A DNA stretch of 64,000 bases. Origin: Arcuatula senhousia. Its lineage: Eukaryota > Mollusca > Bivalvia > Mytilida > Mytilidae. Numbering within the stretch: position 1 is the first letter of the stretch; each line of letters begins with the position of its first letter. The DNA lies in NCBI GenBank assembly GCA_963971305.1, contig OZ020306.1, positions 70,715,022 to 70,779,021 on the forward strand, in the 5' to 3' direction. A program made the translations under genes and the position numbers. Shown here piece by piece: positions 25,901-30,710 of the stretch. A model generated the notes under the pieces. That model was not told the origin of the DNA, did not search any database, and was given only the letters and a program-made list of their open reading frames with translations.

Positions 25901-28814
25901 TATTATTGTATATGCTTTAGAAAGTCAAAAAGTAATGTACCAAAAACACAACGTCATGGAATAGCAACAGACAGAAAACAATACATTTTTATAACAAAAA
26001 ATACGTGAATGAAGAACTCGTTTAAATCATATAATATGTATCGTCACGTTATGAAATTCATTGTCAATGTTATGTAAAAATTGACAAAAAGGGGCTAAAT
26101 AGGCAGGTGTCTTGAAAAATGCTTATTGTAACACACGGTACATATGGACATGAATAATAATATAATAGTTATGTCATACGTCCAGAACCTGTTTGTATCT
26201 TAATTCTCTTTAAATGTTTTGTAAGTAGATCATTTTTATACGAGTGCTTAGTATTGTAACACGAAAAAACATACTTTATCAGCAGTGAACAAAGTTGTAA
26301 AATGACTTTGAAATCCCCCCTCAGGGGCCTCTAGTTAACAAATTTGACCAAACAATAGATTTTGCATTACTAAAAGGAGTTTTATTTTATTTTTTTAAAG
26401 CCACCAGAAGAACTTCTTGGAAATTTTGCATTGGATGTCCCAGGTAACCTTTTAATTATACCTTGCATTTTAAAAAATTTCGATATAATTTGAATACCTA
26501 GTTTTAGTTTATTTTACCTGGTCTTCCAATTTGTCCTGATGATTGCTGAAAGATCGCCGTCAGGATACAAAGCAAAAACAGTCTCATACCTGAGTGGGCG
26601 AAAAGTTTTTTCAAAAAGAGATCGTTGACTGTCGCCATATTTGTCATAGAGCTTTGGTTACAGTTTTCCTTGTATATCTGGCGATGAAGATCTTAGTATG
26701 AATATATCTTACATGTAAAACTCTGTTGGTATGCTAATATAAAATTGGGAAAGTCATTGTTCAGAATAAAGGACATAATGAACATAACAAAAGTGGGAAT
26801 AAATCGAAAAGTCAGTCTGTCAGATTGTAAGAAGTCAGCAGCGTCATATTACTTAAAATATAATTAAGTGAGCAAAGGTGCAATTGAAGTGTTAACTGGA
26901 ATGCCGATAGTCTGCTGATATCAAGTTAATTAATTGTAGATATTGAAAATTGAGCTTAAACTATTTTCTAATAAAGTATTTAATATAAAGAGGGATAGCC
27001 TCTTGTGGGCTCACATTCATCACATTCATTTTTTATAGTAAACCCACCTTACTTTTTGTTGATTCTTTCAGCAAAGGCAGTTGCAAAGTTTATTGCCTGG
27101 CAACTAACACGTGATAATTTCAATTCAACAAGATGGGTTCGCCATGCCGGATACCTGACGAACGACAGCGACCTCTATAGACAAATCTGTAAATCTGTCG
27201 ACGACATGAGACCAAAGGCACCACAGCGCGACCGTTTTGAAATGTTTCTTGTTTATTGGATAACAAATATTGCAAACGCAGATATGGATAAGGTATATAT
27301 TTATCGTCACGATTTCTTTCTTAATGCTTATATTCTATATCAGTGGTCCTGTAAGTAATTGCCGTTTCTTTTCAGTGAGAAAAACATTTTTCTATTAAGT
27401 AACAAACACTTAACTGTCACATCTAAGTGTTATTAAGCTTTTTTATATTATATGAAAAAAAATGTGACTTTCTATACTCGTCTGGTATATTACTATAAAT
27501 AAATGGAAAGTGTGAAAAAAATATTTTTACACATAACAACGTATTCTTTTATTTTTTTCTTCGTGATTTTGTTGTATATCATTTCAAAAACCTGACTCAT
27601 ACTTGGCATAAAAAGATCTGTAACTAATCCTTATTTTTAATATAGTTATGAATTTTGATATAGGTGAAGAAATTAATAACAGCCCATCGTAACACTGAAC
27701 TGGAAACAGAAGCGTCTAAGTTTGTCAATCATTACCTTCCAGGAAAAGGTATAACCATAAATAGTACTTTCATAAAAGCTTAATAAAGATTTAAAAACAC
27801 AAAAGGTACACAAGGGTTTCGTAACTCAGAAACAGCAATGACAAAACCGTCACACAAGAAACTAGAATGAAAACCAAAATGCACAACATGTCATAGAACC
27901 AAACATATCTAATCATTAGAAATACAGGTAAAAAAGATAATAAACTCAGTTGCTTCAACAGGAAATTTAAAGTTGAATTTGTCTTAAAAATCAAATAATC
28001 TGTCTCTTTTATTTGTGAATATTATATGTTAGTCTTAGAAAACCACTTAAGTTTATATTTTTTGTCTTGCCTATAAAGTCTTCTGGTTTTGTCTTTGCCT
28101 TTTCAGCATGTTCAGCCGTAAGATATTTGAATTAAAACTGTTCGGGAGCTATTGGAGAGCATTTTGAAATAAAAAAGCACCCTGTAATGGTAAAACATTA
28201 TGTCACCCTTGACTTTTCTGAAGAACCTTGACAATTAAGAGAAAAAGTCTAAAATTAAAAATAATTCCAAGAATAATTAATCTAGCGCCCTTGCACCGTT
28301 TTAAGTAAGCACTTGCAATTTTAACTTTTTTATGAATGACAGAAATACCTTATCTATAGCTTAAGCACCAGAGATAATACAAGCGGAACTCGAACACCAC
28401 CTGAGATGTCATCAATAGGGTGGTACTTAAACCAGCGCCTTAGACCACTGAAACACCTAGGCCCCGACTTAATAATTTGAAAAAAAATGCAGACTGAGTT
28501 AATTTCATAAAAATCTGTTTTTCTTTTTAGGAATGTTTTCAAATGACCGTTTAGAAAAGATGGCATATGCAATAGTGCATGAATGGGAAACTATAGCCAC
28601 TGATCTTGGCTTTTCTACGGATGAGATTAACAACATAAATATCTCTCATGGCTTAAAAATCAAGCAAAGTCTTCAAATGTTAGATATTTGGCGATTATCT
28701 GATTATGCTGTACACAAGGGTTTAGAGATTGAGGAACATTTTTGTAAGATTGCAAAAAAAGCAAAATGTCGTGAAAGACTTCTACATCTGATATATAATG
28801 GGAGTCAGAAATAA
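4684..28814 (+). CDS. ZU5/UPA/death-domain scaffold protein, 16 coding exons
   Basis: This entry spans the whole gene; each exon is listed separately. I joined the exons by GT-AG sites and reading phase, giving about 1,200 residues. Seen in order: a short helical N-terminus; a Ser-rich linker; a very long Lys/Glu/Arg helix; beta-rich ZU5-like segments (exons 4-9); a UPA domain with the ankyrin-like spacing of 'FTFES', 'PFKIRF' and 'GNL' (exon 12); a death-fold-like segment (exons 14-15); and a C-terminal death domain (exon 16). ZU5-UPA-DD is known from PIDD1, UNC5 and ankyrins, where the module controls death-fold assembly. The function here, probably a cytosolic signalling scaffold, is inferred. 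There is no signal peptide or membrane segment. Two A-run single-base shifts (exons 3 and 10) interrupt the frame. AATAAA follows the stop by about 60 bases. Confidence 0.75.
4955..5957. other. Intron 1, left part
   Basis: Non-coding. It holds a short perfect hairpin, GCTCCCTTCGGGAGC (about 5,147-5,161), and from about 5,715 to 5,840 a dispersed repeat also found near 58,080-58,235. No other feature was recognised. Confidence 0.5.
5715..5840. repeat. Dispersed repeat, copy 1 (see 58,080-58,235)
   Basis: Shares with the 58.1-kb region the ordered blocks 'aacagggaagccaaatcc', 'gcagtaca', 'ggaaagaaac', 'ttttgaattta', 'aatcgga', 'tttattggtaaatt' and 'agacaaag'. Same orientation, many substitutions, no coding potential. 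The family is unidentified. Confidence 0.55.
6574..6578. repeat. Gypsy target-site duplication, left
   Basis: TTACT, repeated at 14,345-14,349 directly after the other LTR. The LTR edge is uncertain by one base because a single A precedes the TGG of the left LTR. Confidence 0.65.
6579..6828 (-). repeat. Gypsy 3' LTR
   Basis: 250 bp, differing from the right LTR at one position (ACGAAAACC here, ACGGAAACC there). The ends TGGTAAAA and TTTTACCACA are inverted to each other. A 71-codon open frame in both LTRs has no supporting feature and is not a gene. Confidence 0.9.
6829..6841 (-). other. Gypsy polypurine tract
   Basis: On the minus strand, GTTGGGGGGGGAG ends directly at the 3' LTR. This is the expected place and composition for the plus-strand primer of an LTR element. 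Confidence 0.7.
6842..7717. other. Gypsy 3' non-coding region
   Basis: About 0.9 kb between the last accessory ORF and the polypurine tract, with no further ORF. It may hold packaging or 3' regulatory signals, but none is recognisable. Confidence 0.6.
7718..8335 (-). CDS. Gypsy downstream ORF 2, C-terminal ubiquitin-like beta-grasp (205 aa)
   Basis: Not a standard retroelement protein. The middle is acidic and Val/Glu/Lys-rich with a repeated 'KTKDEA/TKDEV' pattern. The last 65 residues start with RPKRLYIVNG and end with WEGKRLKTERVFEDVPEG then a final 'DTLWFV'. That matches the late-strand signature of ubiquitin-like folds, where 'GK.L.D..TL.D..I..G.TL.LV' is the usual pattern. It overlaps the preceding ORF by 85 bases in another frame at a C6 run, so the two may be one protein made by, or broken by, a frameshift. 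The ubiquitin-like call is inference from pattern; any function is unknown. Confidence 0.55.
   Translation of the reverse strand: MHTSTKRQKRSERSVPGGRVDPPRRLSLRPVNCPGLLLYWGVAAKLLSFLTPDQRELLKTLEVEPIIREVAQDLALEPVVKDETKDEVVAQGALVEHKTKDEAAAQAEDVPAMAGQPEEYVVVDGIVEEVEVQVKVSRPKRLYIVNGNTQDEFWVVVNNLEDLSQLLAGMFPGEETAQILLWEGKRLKTERVFEDVPEGDTLWFV
8251..8916 (-). CDS. Gypsy downstream ORF 1, C2H2 zinc finger (221 aa)
   Basis: Placed after the integrase. A likely real start is the internal MAEGDEKRSW (residue 39); the preceding part reads like untranslated leader. Around residues 120-140 the segment CPVEGCDKRDKTIRRHVLKAH has C-x4-C and H-x4-H spacing of a C2H2 finger. The rest is helical and Arg/Glu/Leu-rich. 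The last residues overlap the next ORF. Zinc-finger accessory proteins are not part of the canonical Gypsy gene set; RNA or DNA binding is a guess. No gag motif (CCHC, major homology region) is seen. Confidence 0.55.
   Translation of the reverse strand: MYKRRQGIKRHVETAVQPVLNMFFYYFSISRSKVKVDSMAEGDEKRSWREEKNPASGRGRGMLAFAPDDLRSCILLKREEERQEERPSVEELFGVSDTPEDALPARWVERHGVSLPKKSPCPVEGCDKRDKTIRRHVLKAHLSEVFTFPDTTSGLHQMRQLAVLKRLAQMILGDQATILEMWEFLLPRVAISGLCTLAQKDRRGVRDLCRVAGWTPQDDSV
9045..9833 (-). pseudogene. Gypsy integrase, C-terminal part
   Basis: Carries the third catalytic acid in 'SANGQVERQN', the following helix, and a chromatin/GPY-like end with 'SPTWKGPGLVVKKL'. The useful reading begins near residue 30; the upstream residues belong to the other frame. 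It is in a different frame from the N-terminal integrase part (9,700-10,416), so the copy cannot make integrase without a frame change near 9,700-9,750. Confidence 0.8.
9700..10416 (-). pseudogene. Gypsy integrase, N-terminal and catalytic core part
   Basis: Contains the HHCC zinc-binding module (H-x-G-H... CSVCSKNKK, residues about 80-125), then the first two catalytic acids in 'VHLDFIGPF' and 'IFTDQGRNF'. The frame is lost after 'HKARTTPIS' and resumes in the next entry. The preceding open stretch starts slightly upstream (KGYTQEEL). Confidence 0.85.
10417..10770 (-). pseudogene. Gypsy RNase H-integrase linker, broken
   Basis: The pol frame changes just after the RNase H end 'NADALSR'. In the other minus-strand frame the region reads on as a Cys-rich linker ('CGGCPYCQRTH') and Arg-rich 'LTRRRRTAK' before further stops around 10,550-10,620. 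No complete ORF remains. Confidence 0.65.
10771..13635 (-). CDS. Gypsy pol: HhH, partial protease, RT and RNase H (954 aa)
   Basis: Residues 7-40 form a ComEA-like helix-hairpin-helix (INLCTREELLKLQGVGQQIA). Residues 60-285 are Gln/Pro/Ser-rich and include three 15-residue repeats (231-275). Residues 286-345 match only the C-terminal half of a retroviral-type aspartic protease ('CEMLLGLDFLEKH'); the N-terminal half with D-T/S-G is absent. Reverse transcriptase is about 540-720, with 'YSKLDANSAYWQI', 'SFGLCNAPGTF' and the catalytic FLDD at 681-684. RNase H is about 800-940, with 'LDTDAS', 'RKELLA', 'TDHSSL' and 'NADALS'. There is no gag. The frame breaks after RNase H. The ATG is the first in frame, 460 bases after the 5' LTR. 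Confidence 0.85.
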   Translation of the reverse strand: MATDKIKINLCTREELLKLQGVGQQIADYIIRTRETDPFTWETFCSIPYLRAPERLYVHVDFRKHEDLSTSLERWGPFSDNPKNSQIKQEVRIKPTDTVQNPTNDSNGYALDSHQSTSQCYDDSWTYDLLGDIGQEYKSQKQTGVSSSLYHNQPTGMLEPEKQLFDLSSLSPSGENPTHMGNNEPLSVASMSNPDFIGQQQTLQVQNTVTSMPNPGITGNSQFSNNRSIFQNQAMSRPMTLAPTNQNQAMSRPMTLAPTNQVQAMPCPMTQAPMNPFHYMSQPMTLPLYFEIDSERFKEELYVGPLDCEMLLGLDFLEKHNVSIHMGRRELECCGKIVQFQLMEGVPEFIPRIQKVTVSARTIIPPSSAVRFSCDGEFQESDYVVEPVTQLAESTFIQPRVVCSKGTKPQVCIVNVTDNMLVLDKGQEVGLIEPCREVSSLAEERDPQVNSVTIEVKSEEQELNKCNKVILPLNLQGLYDRSIEDLTLDQQDKLKNLLFEYQDVFAKNDFDLGNFTAIEHGIDTGDVPPVKERMRRTPQCFVSEEETHLKKMLDAGVIQPSTSEWCSAPVLIRKPDGGVRYCLDYRKLNAVTRKEVYPLHLIEECLDTLAGNIFYSKLDANSAYWQIKIKPEDQKKTAFITKYGLFECVRMSFGLCNAPGTFARVMNLVLRGLIWKTVLAFLDDILVLGPSFDHHLENLRDVFERLRKYQLRLKPKKCELFKRSVTFLGRTVSEEGIAIGESHLEPVESWPIPTKTREVEQFLGFANYHRGFIKNFAEISVPLYAITGKQPFVWTELQQNAFEEIKHRLLTAPVLALPNRDDHFILDTDASDTAIGAELLQIVAGQERVVAYGSFALTPEQRRYCTTRKELLAVIRFRHYLLGRQFTVQTDHSSLTWLIGFKEPQGQIARWLDELSQYDMKIVHRPGKHHQNADALSRFQMSLHIVPITQLMYF
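12811..12945 (-). repeat. Three 45-bp tandem repeats in Gypsy ORF
   Basis: Encodes three copies of a 15-residue unit, NQAMSRPMTLAPTNQ and variants. The unit length is a multiple of three, so copy number can change without breaking the frame. Confidence 0.75.
13636..14094. other. Gypsy 5' leader
   Basis: 460 bases between the primer-binding site and the first ATG on the minus strand. No ORF is seen in the place where gag would be expected. Confidence 0.6.
14080..14092 (-). other. Gypsy primer-binding site
   Basis: On the minus strand TGGCGACGAGGTG starts three bases after the LTR. The initial TGG complements the CCA of a tRNA 3' end. The priming tRNA was not identified. Confidence 0.6.
14095..14344 (-). 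repeat. Gypsy 5' LTR
   Basis: 250 bp, one mismatch to the left LTR. On the minus strand it carries TATAAATA (plus positions 14,305-14,312), a candidate TATA box for the element promoter. Confidence 0.9.
14305..14312 (-). promoter_or_regulatory. Candidate TATA box of the Gypsy LTR
   Basis: TATAAATA on the minus strand, about 33 bases from the LTR start. The same octamer is present in the other LTR. Position and sequence fit an LTR promoter; there is no functional evidence. Confidence 0.4.
14345..14349. repeat. Gypsy target-site duplication, right
   Basis: TTACT, identical to 6,574-6,578. Confidence 0.65.
14637..15130. other. Intron 1, right part
   Basis: AT-rich, no feature other than the acceptor of exon 2 (ctttgtcttttcaag). 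Open frames on the complement are short and unsupported. Confidence 0.5.
15131..15320 (+). CDS. Death-domain gene exon 2
   Basis: Starts after tcttttcaag and ends at AAAGAA|GTAAGC. Phase 1 in and phase 2 out, matching both neighbours. Encodes a low-complexity Ser/Lys-rich linker ('GSSSRGEF', 'YSSYRTSVRSTDEEV', ending KPKENKKK) that is probably disordered and may be phosphorylated. Confidence 0.65.
15321..17019. other. Intron 2, left part
   Basis: AT-rich, no supported gene. Short open frames near 15,665, 16,041 and 16,621 show no family features. Confidence 0.5.
17020..17998. mobile_element. piggyBac-type MITE with TTAA ends
   Basis: TTAA at both edges (17,020-17,023 and 17,995-17,998) and a perfect 13-bp inverted repeat GGGGATACGTTAC / GTAACGTATCCCC inside them. 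The 979-bp interior is non-coding. TTAA duplication is the hallmark of piggyBac transposases. The right edge lies 22 bp before the acceptor of exon 3. Confidence 0.75.
18021..18741 (+). CDS. Death-domain gene exon 3, charged coiled coil
   Basis: Starts after ctctgttccag, phase-matched to exon 2, and ends at TTTAT|GTAAGT. The first 50 residues look like a heptad coiled coil (MEEVSKLQKLALQQNQLMQA). Then follow about 180 residues of Lys/Glu/Arg only, such as 'EEKERKKKEEKEAKD', typical of a stable single alpha-helix or long coiled coil. The frame closes at 18,484 (AAGACGTAA) just after an A7 run (18,473-18,479). The next frame continues the same composition without a stop to the donor, so one extra A in the run is the simplest explanation. 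Confidence 0.75.
19098..19296 (+). CDS. Death-domain gene exon 4, ZU5-like start
   Basis: Acceptor ctttattag, donor TTTGAG|GTAAAA, phase 2 to 0, open throughout. Encodes 'DPFGQTLLCVLLIMPGEV', 'RDITCERSNTDIYLCLE' and 'QIVSSIVRIKAVDMSKNFE'. The last block resembles the strand pair of ZU5 domains (S-P-V-V-E-C, then F-x-x-P-V). Confidence 0.65.
19297..20759. other. Intron 4 with a direct repeat
   Basis: Two copies of a 135-bp sequence, 20,099-20,234 and 20,509-20,643, in the same orientation and about 90% alike ('gaccacaacacatatgtttg' is shared). They are 410 bp apart. The rest is unassigned. Confidence 0.6.
20099..20643. repeat. 135-bp direct repeat pair in intron 4
   Basis: Copies at 20,099-20,234 and 20,509-20,643 share blocks such as 'gctccaactgcaatta' and 'agcagcactagaacccaaac'. 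They could be short LTR-like ends or a local duplication; no TG...CA ends or primer site is visible. Confidence 0.6.
20760..20891 (+). CDS. Death-domain gene exon 5, ZU5-like
   Basis: Acceptor ttttctcttttccag, donor GAAAAG|GTATAA, 44 codons in phase 0. Opens with MPIRVYLPVGQHDDQLTPT, then 'IKYSVDGETFKYG'. The 'PIRVYLP' block after exon 4's 'NFE' fits the 'F..PV.V.LP' core of ZU5. Confidence 0.7.
21073..21120 (+). CDS. Possible alternative terminal exon
   Basis: After 'cttattttgcag' a phase-0 reading GTLATTSEKPLNWLDD ends in TGA at 21,121. If spliced to exon 5 it would give a protein truncated before the UPA and death domains. No poly(A) signal was sought or confirmed, so this is tentative. 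Confidence 0.25.
21208..21403 (+). CDS. Death-domain gene exon 6
   Basis: Acceptor ttatatttgtttag, phase 0. Encodes 'ANLVGVEIDLENLTSLECVV' and 'FETTGDKNIQLAFSSNTF', a beta-rich segment. Two donors are possible: TCAAAA|GTAGGT at 21,400 (stronger, phase 0) and GTAG|GTTTAG at 21,404 (phase 1). Only the second joins exon 7 in frame, unless an exon between them was missed. Confidence 0.6.
21936..22090 (+). CDS. Death-domain gene exon 7
   Basis: Acceptor 'agtctactag', donor ATTAGG|GTAAGC. Encodes 'VMSNRKLHNIQYISRQLLNF' then 'TIETTYEDQLSLRELNV' and 'CMYNDTDIENIR'. Leaves in phase 0. Beta/alpha mixture; no family on its own. Confidence 0.55.
22268..22427 (+). CDS. Death-domain gene exon 8
   Basis: Only the acceptor 'aagtttttag' at 22,267 gives phase 0 without a stop; the better-looking 'ttcttcaag' at 22,296 would need another phase. 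Encodes 'FKMALLFSSRLFQDTCCIKE', 'SKMTGSFIELSCENK' and 'DIAVTIFDSGLSG'. The donor TCAG|GTAGAT leaves phase 1. Confidence 0.55.
22580..22772. mobile_element. Small MITE in intron 8
   Basis: 193 bp with perfect 10-bp inverted ends TACCGTATAG / CTATACGGTA. The interior has repeated 'CCGCGAAA' and 'AAAATAAA' type blocks. Non-coding. Confidence 0.65.
22923..23068 (+). CDS. Death-domain gene exon 9
   Basis: Acceptor ttctatttaaag, donor TATAAG|GTTTGT, phase 1 to 0. Encodes 'GNGPSSKAKTHYQKNIEGLT', 'GWLVNNMDSDFDES' and 'FLEENFGSDFEEEYK', an acidic, probably flexible linker with aromatic residues. Confidence 0.65.
23069..23671. other. Intron 9
   Basis: AT-rich, nothing recognised apart from the acceptor of exon 10 (ttttttaaatttcag). 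Confidence 0.5.
23672..23851 (+). CDS. Death-domain gene exon 10, with frame break
   Basis: Phase-0 start 'SKESDGDKIRYLLESLYNSS', helical. The frame ends at TGA (23,807) just after an A6 run at 23,798-23,803. The next frame reads 'SLSASAKKMDDIEFSSG' to a good donor, TTCTG|GTAAAT, with the phase required by exon 11. One missing A would explain it. This is the second A-run problem in the gene. Confidence 0.6.
24035..24200 (-). repeat. Decayed Penelope-like RT fragment in intron 10
   Basis: Matches the 3' part of the RT coding region at about 34,480-34,640. Shared blocks: 'gtaaac' then 'ggagcggacgga', 'gttgctac', and 'gaagtcat'. Many substitutions and indels, so an old insertion in the same orientation as the 34-kb element. 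Confidence 0.6.
24427..24568 (+). CDS. Death-domain gene exon 11
   Basis: Acceptor cataatcattttcag, donor ACCA|GTAAGT, phase 1 to 2. Encodes 'DFENIEGNVHIVSKVSGKTW', 'EIVELTDISNSYPRKR' and 'MLKLPAGNDHY'. Beta-rich and leads into the UPA domain. Confidence 0.7.
24569..25409. other. Intron 11 with a MITE
   Basis: Contains the inverted-repeat element listed at 25,072-25,304. The remainder is AT-rich with two 'gacgtcat' sites near 24,930-24,970 that resemble CRE half/whole sites by chance or descent. Confidence 0.5.
25072..25304. mobile_element. MITE with GC-rich palindromic interior
   Basis: 233 bp with perfect 12-bp inverted ends AAATAATTCATG / CATGAATTATTT, extending to about 27 bp with mismatches. 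The interior repeats 'ccatgggtgcccattat' twice directly and once inverted, around two 'gctccgctgcgct' blocks. Non-coding. Confidence 0.7.
25410..25893 (+). CDS. Death-domain gene exon 12, UPA domain
   Basis: The acceptor 'gcgttgtag' at 25,409 gives the required phase, so the frame starts 'QFFGIVVPDN'. The other AG at 25,381 would be out of phase. 161 codons to AAAG|GTAATT. Residues follow the UPA pattern: 'ISIICRQKHTNPKEVMI', 'TPVHVTDGEEISFTFESN', 'LPFKIRFFNNF', 'EKISGNLMVVDK'. Ankyrin UPA has the same order of a Tyr/Cys-rich strand, 'L.F.F', 'PF.I..' and 'G.L.F'. In PIDD and UNC5 the UPA packs against ZU5 and restrains the death domain. Confidence 0.75.
25894..26400. other. Intron 12
   Basis: AT-rich, nothing recognised. 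Confidence 0.5.
26401..26443 (+). CDS. Death-domain gene exon 13, micro-exon
   Basis: 43 bases after 'atttttttaaag', encoding PPEELLGNFALDVP plus one base to the donor CCAG|GTAACC. Phase agrees on both sides. Confidence 0.65.
26444..27071. other. Intron 13
   Basis: Nothing recognised other than the exon 14 acceptor (gttgattctttcag). Confidence 0.5.
27072..27292 (+). CDS. Death-domain gene exon 14, death-fold-like
   Basis: Acceptor ttgattctttcag, donor GATAAG|GTATAT, phase 1 to 0. Encodes 'AKAVAKFIAWQLTRDN', 'TRWVRHAGYLTNDSDLYRQI', 'RPKAPQRDRFEMFLVYWITN'. The 'W..hA..L..D...i' and 'F...L..W' spacing is that of a death-fold helical bundle, continued in exon 15. Confidence 0.7.
27664..27748 (+). 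CDS. Death-domain gene exon 15
   Basis: Acceptor 'attttgatatag', donor GAAAAG|GTATAA. Encodes VKKLITAHRNTELETEASKF and then 'VNHYLPGKG', finishing the helical bundle of exon 14. Confidence 0.65.
27749..28530. other. Intron 15
   Basis: Contains a tRNA-like SINE head on the complement (28,371-28,465, listed). No gene. The acceptor is tttttctttttag. Confidence 0.5.
28371..28465 (-). repeat. tRNA-derived SINE-like head
   Basis: On the minus strand 'ggggcctaggtgtttcagtg' followed by 'gtctaaggcgctgg' resembles a tRNA 5' half with A box. 65 bases further GTTCGAGTTCC is a near-consensus B box. It lacks a clean cloverleaf and CCA-proximal pairing, so it is a SINE or tRNA pseudogene rather than a working tRNA. 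Confidence 0.55.
28531..28814 (+). CDS. Death-domain gene exon 16, death domain and stop
   Basis: Phase-matched start, then MFSNDRLEKMAYAIVHEW, 'ETIATDLGFSTDEINNI', 'KIKQSLQMLDIWRLSD' and a final helix, ending IYNGSQK-stop. This is the typical death-domain signature (h..L...W..LA..LGhs..ei..i, then ...ML..W). Death domains bind each other to build signalling complexes. Confidence 0.85.
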
Positions 28815-28876
28815 TATGAAACTTAAGGATATTTTTTATCAAATATTATATTAATATATAGAAAAGTATTGTGCAA

Positions 28877-28882
28877 AATAAA
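28877..28882 (+). terminator. Poly(A) signal of the death-domain gene
   Basis: AATAAA, 63 bases after the stop codon, the only good signal close to the gene end. Confidence 0.6.
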
Positions 28883-29756
28883 GGTTCTTGCTGTTTGAAA
28901 TCATTTTTTTTTATAATTGAAAAAAAGATAAAAAATGCTTAGTTATTTAATATATATAGAATATCAATAAAAATAGGTTTGTCGCCCTAAACACAAGATT
29001 CAAATACCAAAAGTCTGAGAAACATTTTTTTACATTAGTCGATAAATGCTGCTTCTTAGAAAGCTTCTGTAACTGCGAGTATTCACAAGAGAGTGCCCCG
29101 TAGTCAATAATGTTTAAAATAAATAATTTGTAATAATTCTATTCGGAAATAAGATAAATGCAGCTTCTGGAGCACCTGAGTTCACTCTTGTTTCGACTGG
29201 AGTTCGCGTTGTTGATTGATTTTCAGTTGTTTTGTGTTTCCATGTTTTACATGTTGTCTGTTTTTGTCCTGTTCTTGTTGGTGTTTACTGGTTTTGTCTC
29301 TGCCCTTTCGGACTTTTGCCATTCGGATACCCCATTGGTACCTCTTCTTCTTTCTGTCACTTTGTGGATAATTTTCTAACTATATATTGTTTTCCCTTTG
29401 TTGGTTTGTATGCCCCGAGATTAAGACACGAATATCCCATTAATATTTCTTTATTCTCTACATTAGTATTAAAGAATAAAAAGCAAAATAACGAATCTAA
29501 ACGAAGTCTTGTAAACATGAATATACTAATGAAATCATACAGATGCATGTGAAAGCAAAAAACGGAAAATAAACGATGCTCAAATTACATTAGCATTTCC
29601 CAATTACAATACATGTTAGCATTGAAAATGTCCCAGGAAATCTGAAAAAAAAAATATTTATAAGAATCCAGAATACAAGATAAAAACATTTCACCCCTGA
29701 TTCAATTATCAATAATTAACTTGAAAGATCCCTCTCAGTATATTTCCCCGCTGCTC
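28883..29756. other. Intergenic between convergent genes
   Basis: Holds a Penelope-like tail copy (29,166-29,350, listed). On the minus strand AATAAA at 29,450-29,455 could serve the epimerase gene about 300 bases after its stop. Nothing else was recognised. Confidence 0.5.
29166..29350 (+). repeat. Penelope-like 3'-tail copy, inverted relative to 34 kb
   Basis: Close reverse-complement match to 34,070-34,260, including 'gagcacctgagttcactctt', 'gtttcgactggagttcgcgt' and 'ctttcggacttttg'. Identity is high, so it is younger than the copies at 398 and 1,288. Confidence 0.8.
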
Positions 29757-30710
29757 TCAGTTATTCCTGTATTTCTGAAGATCTGTCTGGTCAATGATTC
29801 TAAACACTTTAACTAAATCAGTTATACAGCCCTCTATTGGTTTATTTGCCTTAAATCCAAATCTCTGGATTTTAGCATATGAAACTTTATAGTTTCTTTT
29901 ATCCATGTCTCTTCCGTCATCCGATTCCTTAAGTGTACACCCTTTTACGTTCTGTTGTATAAGTTTTGCTACTTCAAGTTTCGTCATGTTCATTTCCACG
30001 TCGCCAACATTAAATATCTGGCTCTTCATTTGGTTACAATTTTCCATGGCGACCATAAATGCTCGCGCAGCATCCGTCACGTGAATGAAGGTTCGCTGAA
30101 AACTTCCTTCGTAGATCGAAATTTGTTTCTCATTAACTGCTTTATATGCTAGATCATTGACCAGAAGATCCAGCCTCAACCTTGGTGATAACCCAAAAAC
30201 TGTAGCGAGACGAAGTACCACTCCACCAACTTCAATGACAAGTTTTTCAGCCTCAGCTTTAGAGCATCCATATATGGTCAAGGGACATATTTCGGTATTT
30301 TCTGTGCATATCTCATTGATAGAGCCATAACATGATCCCGTACTGGCAAAGATAAGTTTCTGACTTGGAATGATCAGCTGTGTTATATTTCTCGATCCAT
30401 GAACATTGACTTGCATGGCCTTTTCTGGATCTTTTTCACATGCCGGGTATCCAACTATTGCAGCCAAATGAATAATCACATCTTTTCCCGACATGGCACT
30501 CTCTAAGGAATCTTTGTCGTTGATATCGCCTTTCACCAAAAACAGGTTTGGGTGATCTGCTTGTCCGAGAAGAGGATCCACGCCCCATAAAAATAGATCG
30601 TATACAGTGACAGAATATCCGTCCTTTAGCAACATCGGAACGAGACTTGATCCTATGTAACCTGCTCCTCCAGTAACTAGCACGTGCCCCGGTAGTTGAT
30701 TAAGCGCCAT
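29757..30710 (-). CDS. NAD-dependent sugar epimerase/dehydratase, single coding exon
   Basis: 317 residues of an extended short-chain dehydrogenase. Rossmann glycine motif TGGAGYIG at 13-20, acidic Asp38 closing the second strand (NAD rather than NADP), 'HLAAIVG' at 81-87, 'STGSCYG' at 123-129 and the catalytic Y147-GCS-K151. These enzymes act on nucleotide sugars such as UDP-glucose in the cytosol; the substrate here cannot be told. The length is usual for the family. There are no introns in the coding part, but on the minus strand 'tttttatcttcag' ends 5 bases before the ATG, so a 5' UTR intron is likely. The start context AAATCATGG is good. A bacterial-type relative or horizontal origin is possible but unproven. 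Confidence 0.85.
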   Translation of the reverse strand: MALNQLPGHVLVTGGAGYIGSSLVPMLLKDGYSVTVYDLFLWGVDPLLGQADHPNLFLVKGDINDKDSLESAMSGKDVIIHLAAIVGYPACEKDPEKAMQVNVHGSRNITQLIIPSQKLIFASTGSCYGSINEICTENTEICPLTIYGCSKAEAEKLVIEVGGVVLRLATVFGLSPRLRLDLLVNDLAYKAVNEKQISIYEGSFQRTFIHVTDAARAFMVAMENCNQMKSQIFNVGDVEMNMTKLEVAKLIQQNVKGCTLKESDDGRDMDKRNYKVSYAKIQRFGFKANKPIEGCITDLVKVFRIIDQTDLQKYRNN

